Source: Pluralibacter sp. UBA7423 | GTDB taxonomy: Bacteria > Pseudomonadota > Gammaproteobacteria > Enterobacterales > Enterobacteriaceae | Length of the DNA stretch: 64,000 bases | Assembly: GCA_002470465.1 (NCBI GenBank) | Contig: DKMD01000013.1 | Location: 62,001-126,000, forward strand | Direction: 5' to 3' | The notes under the pieces: generated by a model | Told to the model about the DNA's origin: nothing | Seen by the model: the letters and a program-made list of their open reading frames with translations, nothing else | The model's database searches: none | Shown here: positions 60,119 through 64,000 of the stretch, one piece after another | Numbering within the stretch: position 1 is the stretch's first letter | Layout: each line of letters starts with the position of its first letter | Program-made: the position numbers and the translations under genes

Positions 60119-60655
60119 ATGAAACATACTGTTGAAGTGATGATCCCGGAAGCGGAGATCAAAGCGCGAATCGCCGAATTGGGCCGTCAAATTACCGAAC
60201 ATTATCAGGACAGCGGCAGCGACATGGTGCTGGTTGGCCTGCTGCGCGGCTCATTCATGTTTATGGCAGACCTGTGCCGTGAAGTGCACGTCTCCCACGA
60301 AGTCGATTTTATGACGGCGTCCAGCTACGGCAGCGGTATGTCGACCACCCGTGATGTGAAAATCCTGAAAGATCTGGATGAAGACATTCGCGGCAAAGAC
60401 GTGCTGATCGTCGAAGACATCATCGACTCCGGCAATACGCTCTCTAAAGTGCGCGAAATCCTGAGCCTGCGTGAGCCTAAATCACTGGCGATTTGTACGC
60501 TGCTGGATAAACCGACCCGCCGTGAAGTTGAGGTGCCGGTTGAGTTTGTTGGCTTCTCGATTCCGGATGAATTTGTTGTGGGTTACGGGATTGACTACGC
60601 ACAGCGCTATCGCCATCTGCCGTATGTCGGCAAAGTGGTGCTGCTGGACGAGTAA
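60119..60655 (+). CDS. hpt: Hpt, hypoxanthine phosphoribosyltransferase
   Basis: Purine salvage enzyme making IMP from hypoxanthine and PRPP. It is 178 residues as in E. coli. The PRPP loop [15 protein letters not shown] is near residue 96, and the flexible loop [11 protein letters not shown] near 73 is intact. It is divergent from gcd and ends near a dispersed repeat and a shared terminator with can. Confidence 0.97.
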   Translation: MKHTVEVMIPEAEIKARIAELGRQITEHYQDSGSDMVLVGLLRGSFMFMADLCREVHVSHEVDFMTASSYGSGMSTTRDVKILKDLDEDIRGKDVLIVEDIIDSGNTLSKVREILSLREPKSLAICTLLDKPTRREVEVPVEFVGFSIPDEFVVGYGIDYAQRYRHLPYVGKVVLLDE

Positions 60656-60665
60656 ATTGGGCAGG

Positions 60666-60719
60666 GTGCGGCTTGATGCCCTCTCCCCAACCCTCTCCCA
60701 CGGGAGAGGGTGCAAACAT
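60666..60719 (+). repeat. Dispersed intergenic repeat, copy 3
   Basis: GTGCGGCTTGATGCCCTCTC...CCCTCTCCCACGGGAGAGGG...GCAAACAT, same orientation as copy 2. The inner CCCTCTCCC/GGGAGAGGG forms a hairpin. Confidence 0.8.
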
Positions 60720-60722
60720 AAA

Positions 60723-60749
60723 AAAACGGCGCCTTATTAGCGCCGTTTT
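60723..60749. terminator. Terminator shared by hpt and can
   Basis: Perfect 10-bp stem AAAACGGCGC/GCGCCGTTTT with loop CTTATTA between the converging genes. Confidence 0.78.
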
Positions 60750-60784
60750 GCATTTACCCCCGCCACCCGGCTTTTTTACAGATG

Positions 60785-61447
60785 TTATTTGTGATTGACG
60801 TGGCGAGTGTGCAGGTTGGAGATGCCTTTGCGGTAACCCTGTTCCAGGCTTTCGCGGTTGGTGGCGGTCACGTCGAGATCGCGAAGCAGCCCATCATGGA
60901 TGCCATACGCCCAGCCGTGAATCGTCACTTTCTGCCCGCGTTTCCACGCTGACTGCATAATCGTTGAATGACCGAGGTTATAAACCTGCTCCATCACGTT
61001 CAGCTCGCAGAGCGTGTCCATGCGCCGCTCCTGGGGCATTTCGCCGAGCAGTGAGCTGTGCTTAAACCAGATGTCACGGATGTGCAGTAGCCAGTTGTTG
61101 ATAAGGCCCATCTCCGGGTTTTCAACCGCCGCCTGCACGCCACCGCAGCCGTAGTGACCACAGATGATGATGTGTTCGACTTCCAGGACGTCCACCGCAT
61201 ACTGCACGACGGAGAGGCAATTTAAATCAGTGTGAACCACCAGGTTGGCCACGTTGCGGTGAACAAAGAGCTCGCCCGGCTCCAGGCCGGTCAGGCGTTC
61301 TGCCGGAACGCGACTGTCAGAGCAGCCAATCCATAGAAAACGCGGTTTCTGTGCCTGAGACAGTTTCTCAAAAAAACCGGGATCCTCTTCCACCAGCATT
61401 TTTGACCATAGTGCATTATTGCTGATGAGTGTATCTATGTCGTTCAT
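60785..61447 (-). CDS. can: Can, beta-class carbonic anhydrase
   Basis: Essential housekeeping carbonic anhydrase supplying bicarbonate in air. The ATG at 61447 ([14 protein letters not shown]) gives 220 residues, the E. coli length; 24 extra upstream codons lack support. Zinc ligands Cys42 and Asp44 (CSDSR), His98 and Cys101 (GHYGCGG) are visible. It is divergent from yadG. Confidence 0.97.
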   Translation of the reverse strand: MNDIDTLISNNALWSKMLVEEDPGFFEKLSQAQKPRFLWIGCSDSRVPAERLTGLEPGELFVHRNVANLVVHTDLNCLSVVQYAVDVLEVEHIIICGHYGCGGVQAAVENPEMGLINNWLLHIRDIWFKHSSLLGEMPQERRMDTLCELNVMEQVYNLGHSTIMQSAWKRGQKVTIHGWAYGIHDGLLRDLDVTATNRESLEQGYRKGISNLHTRHVNHK

Positions 61448-61553
61448 GGAGGCTAATGACCTGTAACCCTGTAAGTGCGTTGCGCTAATATAGGTCAACT
61501 GGGCTTTATTTAAAACCACACTTCGATTTCAAGATTTTAAAAAGAGAAAATGA

Positions 61554-62480
61554 ATGACCATTGCACTTGAATTGAAACAGCTGAAGAAGACCTATCCGGG
61601 CGGCGTTCAGGCGCTGCGCGGTATCGACCTGACGGTCGAGGCAGGGGATTTTTATGCCCTGCTCGGGCCCAACGGCGCGGGGAAATCCACCACTATCGGC
61701 ATTATCAGCTCGCTGGTGAATAAAACCTCCGGTCAGGTAAACGTCTTCGGCTATGACCTTGAAAAAGACGTTGTGAACGCTAAGCGTCAGCTCGGGCTGG
61801 TGCCACAGGAGTTCAACTTCAACCCGTTTGAAACCGTCCAGCAGATTGTGGTGAACCAGGCGGGCTACTACGGCGTAGAGCGCAAAGAGGCGATTGCCCG
61901 TAGCGAAAAATACCTGAAGCAGCTCGATCTGTGGGAAAAGCGTAACGAACGTGCGCGCATGTTATCCGGTGGGATGAAGCGCCGTCTGATGATCGCTCGT
62001 GCGCTGATGCATGAGCCAAAGCTGTTAATTCTGGATGAACCAACCGCAGGCGTGGATATCGAGCTGCGCCGTTCGATGTGGGGCTTCCTGAAGGATCTCA
62101 ACGATAAAGGCACCACCATTATTCTGACCACCCACTATCTGGAAGAAGCTGAAATGCTGTGCCGTAATATTGGCATTATTCAGCACGGTGAACTGGTGGA
62201 AAACACCTCGATGAAAAATCTGCTGTCGAAGCTGAAGTCAGAGACGTTCATTCTCGATCTGGCGGCGAAAAGCCCGCTGCCGAAGCTTGAAGGTTATCAG
62301 TATCGTCTGGTTGATACCTCGACGCTGGAGGTGGAAGTGCTGCGCGAGCAGGGGATTAACAGCGTTTTTGCGCAGCTGAGCGAGCAGGGCGTGCAGGTAT
62401 TAAGTATGCGTAACAAAGCCAACCGTCTGGAAGAGCTGTTCGTGACGCTGGTACACAGTAAGACAGGAGAGCAGGCATGA
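61554..62480 (+). CDS. yadG: YadG, ABC transporter ATP-binding protein
   Basis: ATPase half of a two-gene ABC-2 type exporter, 308 residues as in E. coli. Walker A GPNGAGKST is near residue 38, the signature LSGGMKRRL near 138, Walker B LLILDEPTAGVD near 158 and the switch histidine in TTHYLEEAE near 192. The C-terminal 80 residues form the domain typical of drug/polysaccharide exporters. The substrate is not established. It overlaps yadH by ATGA. Confidence 0.95.
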   Translation: MTIALELKQLKKTYPGGVQALRGIDLTVEAGDFYALLGPNGAGKSTTIGIISSLVNKTSGQVNVFGYDLEKDVVNAKRQLGLVPQEFNFNPFETVQQIVVNQAGYYGVERKEAIARSEKYLKQLDLWEKRNERARMLSGGMKRRLMIARALMHEPKLLILDEPTAGVDIELRRSMWGFLKDLNDKGTTIILTTHYLEEAEMLCRNIGIIQHGELVENTSMKNLLSKLKSETFILDLAAKSPLPKLEGYQYRLVDTSTLEVEVLREQGINSVFAQLSEQGVQVLSMRNKANRLEELFVTLVHSKTGEQA

Positions 62481-63247
62481 TGCAGCTGTATTGGGTGGCG
62501 CTGAAGAGTATCTGGGCCAAAGAGATCAACCGCTTTATGCGGATCTGGGTTCAGACGCTGGTGCCGCCGGTCATCACCATGACCCTCTATTTCATTATTT
62601 TTGGTAACCTGATCGGCTCACGCATCGGTGATATGCATGGTTTTACCTACATGCAGTTCATTGTGCCAGGTCTGATCATGATGGCGGTGATCACCAACGC
62701 CTATGCCAACGTGGCCTCATCCTTCTTCAGCGCCAAGTTCCAGCGCAACATTGAAGAACTGTTGGTGGCCCCGGTGCCGACGCACGTGGTTATTGCCGGT
62801 TACGTCGGCGGCGGCGTGGCGCGCGGGCTGTGCGTGGGGATTCTGGTGACGGCGATTTCGCTGTTCTTCGTGCCGTTCCAGGTTCACTCCTGGCTGTTTG
62901 TCGGCCTCACGCTGCTGCTGACGGCGATCCTGTTCTCGCTGGCGGGTCTGCTGAATGCAGTCTTTGCCAAAACGTTTGATGATATCAGCCTGATCCCGAC
63001 CTTCGTGCTGACGCCGCTGACCTACCTCGGTGGGGTGTTCTACTCGCTGACGCTGCTGCCGCCGTTCTGGCAGGCGCTGTCGCACCTGAACCCAATTGTC
63101 TACATGATAAGCGGCTTCCGCTTCGGCTTCCTCGGCATCAGCGATGTGCCGCTGTTTACCACCGTGGCCGTGCTGGTGGTGTTCATCATCGCGTTTTACG
63201 CGCTGTGCTGGTATCTGATTCAGCGTGGACGTGGCCTGCGCAGCTGA
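62477..63247 (+). CDS. yadH: YadH, ABC-2 type transporter permease
   Basis: Membrane partner of YadG, 256 residues as in E. coli, with about six membrane segments and the ABC-2 signature region (FDDISLIPTFVLTPLTYLGG near residue 171). It starts at ATGATG overlapping yadG, so the subunits are translationally coupled. A hairpin without a T run (63256-63284) follows it. Exported substrate unknown. Confidence 0.95.
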   Translation: MMQLYWVALKSIWAKEINRFMRIWVQTLVPPVITMTLYFIIFGNLIGSRIGDMHGFTYMQFIVPGLIMMAVITNAYANVASSFFSAKFQRNIEELLVAPVPTHVVIAGYVGGGVARGLCVGILVTAISLFFVPFQVHSWLFVGLTLLLTAILFSLAGLLNAVFAKTFDDISLIPTFVLTPLTYLGGVFYSLTLLPPFWQALSHLNPIVYMISGFRFGFLGISDVPLFTTVAVLVVFIIAFYALCWYLIQRGRGLRS

Positions 63248-63255
63248 TCTGCTTC

Positions 63256-63284
63256 TAACCGGGCAGAGTATTGCTGCCCGGTTA
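63256..63284 (+). terminator. Hairpin after yadH, weak terminator candidate
   Basis: Perfect 11-bp stem TAACCGGGCAG/CTGCCCGGTTA eight bases after yadH; no T run follows, so termination is uncertain. Confidence 0.4.
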
Positions 63285-63358
63285 ACCCAAACTTGATCGA
63301 TCGCACCCCTCCTCAACCTTCACTCCGCTAAACTACTCGTCTGCTAAGGAGATGAGCA

Positions 63359-63799
63359 ATGTTGGGTTGGGTGATTGCCTGTCATGACGATCGGGCGCAG
63401 ACGCTGCTGGATCGGCTGGAGAAAAAGTATGGGCCGCTGCCGCAGTGTCGGGCGGTAAACTTCTGGTGTGGTCTCAGCACCAATATGCTTAGCCGCATGA
63501 TGTGCGATGCGCTGCATCAAACCGATAGCGGCGACGGCGTGATTTTTCTCACCGACAGCGCGGGTGATGCACCTTACCGTGTCGCTGCTCTTCTGAGCCA
63601 CAAGCACTCTCATTGTGAAGTTATCTCCGGCATCAGCTACCCGTTGATTGAATCTATGCTTCCCCACCGTGAAAGCCTTAATAGCGAGGCGTTTCGTCAT
63701 GCCATTGTGGCGCAGGGAACACCTGAAACCAGCAGCCTCTGGCACCAGCAGCAAAAGAATCCGCCCTTCGTCTTGCTCCATGATTTGTATGCCAATTAA
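63359..63799 (+). CDS. yadI: YadI, PTS EIIA component (mannose family)
   Basis: Single-domain EIIA of the mannose/fructose/sorbose PTS family, 146 residues as in E. coli. The phosphorylated histidine is His9 in WVIACHDDRA, the typical early position for this family. It is encoded alone; no EIIB, EIIC or EIID partner lies next to it, so its partner is elsewhere or lost. It starts behind AAGGAGATGAGCA. Confidence 0.93.
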   Translation: MLGWVIACHDDRAQTLLDRLEKKYGPLPQCRAVNFWCGLSTNMLSRMMCDALHQTDSGDGVIFLTDSAGDAPYRVAALLSHKHSHCEVISGISYPLIESMLPHRESLNSEAFRHAIVAQGTPETSSLWHQQQKNPPFVLLHDLYAN

Positions 63800-63861
63800 C
63801 CGTGGGTATTAATGAGACATTTGTTACACTACGGGCTGACTTATCGCACCGGTTAAAGCGC

Positions 63862-64000
63862 ATGCTAATACGCGTTATTTTCTCCTTTCTGATCCTCATG
63901 TCTGGCAGCGCCTTTGCCAGCCTGCTGAGCCAAAACGGGCAGCCCGCTCGTTATATGCAAACCACCGAAGATGCCACCATTTGGGCGCAGGTGGGTAATA
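63862..64000 (+). CDS. yadE: YadE-like predicted polysaccharide deacetylase (5' part)
   Basis: The frame starting at ATG 63862 is open to the window edge. It encodes a signal peptide (MLIRVIFSFLILMSGSAFA) and then ARYMQTTEDATIWAQVGN, matching the N-terminal domain of E. coli YadE, a predicted exported polysaccharide deacetylase encoded next to yadI. The catalytic domain is outside the window, so identity rests on this short match and gene order. Confidence 0.68.
   Translation, partial: MLIRVIFSFLILMSGSAFASLLSQNGQPARYMQTTEDATIWAQVGN

Overview
The window is a chromosomal segment from a member of the Enterobacteriaceae, most like Enterobacter or a close relative (Lelliottia, Leclercia). Nearly every gene and its order match the leu-ilv to yadE part of the Escherichia coli chromosome (about minutes 2-3), with protein lengths equal or nearly equal to the E. 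coli products. The differences point away from E. coli itself: a 187-residue AmpD, a 166-residue SecM, a PTS/SIS/LacI cassette between ampE and aroP, and a decaying two-component locus between lpd and acnB. No rRNA, tRNA, CRISPR array, insertion sequence or prophage was seen.

Layout. 1-588 is the 3' end of leuO. 973-3191 is ilvIH (acetolactate synthase III) with its terminator. 3372-4376 is cra. 4899-22827 is the division and cell wall (dcw) cluster: mraZ-rsmH-ftsL-ftsI-murE-murF-mraY-murD-ftsW-murG-murC-ddlB-ftsQ-ftsA-ftsZ-lpxC. It is all on the plus strand, mostly with overlapping stop and start codons, and starts at a promoter followed by MraZ boxes. A terminator follows lpxC, then secM-secA (translation arrest control of secretion) and mutT. 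26808-28375 is coaE-zapD-yacG on the minus strand, then guaC, the type IV pilus group ppdD-hofB-hofC, nadC, and ampDE (muropeptide recycling).

35317-39055 is the accessory cassette: a LacI-family regulator, a double-SIS sugar-phosphate enzyme and a PTS EIIBC permease, with a perfect 18-bp operator over the enzyme promoter. Then come aroP, pdhR-aceE-aceF-lpd (pyruvate dehydrogenase), and a degraded locus: a small exported-peptide ORF fused antisense to a truncated response regulator, a still intact histidine kinase, and a possible transporter remnant. acnB, yacL, speED (spermidine), yacC, cueO (copper oxidase), gcd (PQQ glucose dehydrogenase), hpt, can (carbonic anhydrase), yadGH (ABC exporter), yadI (PTS EIIA) and the start of yadE complete the window.

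Most of the window is conserved housekeeping DNA. The parts that are accessory or unexplained are the PTS/SIS cassette, the eroded two-component region, and a family of dispersed intergenic repeats (three copies between 52.9 and 60.7 kb, plus three REP-like palindromes). Comparisons with E. coli proteins and sites are from memory of those families; no database search was run.
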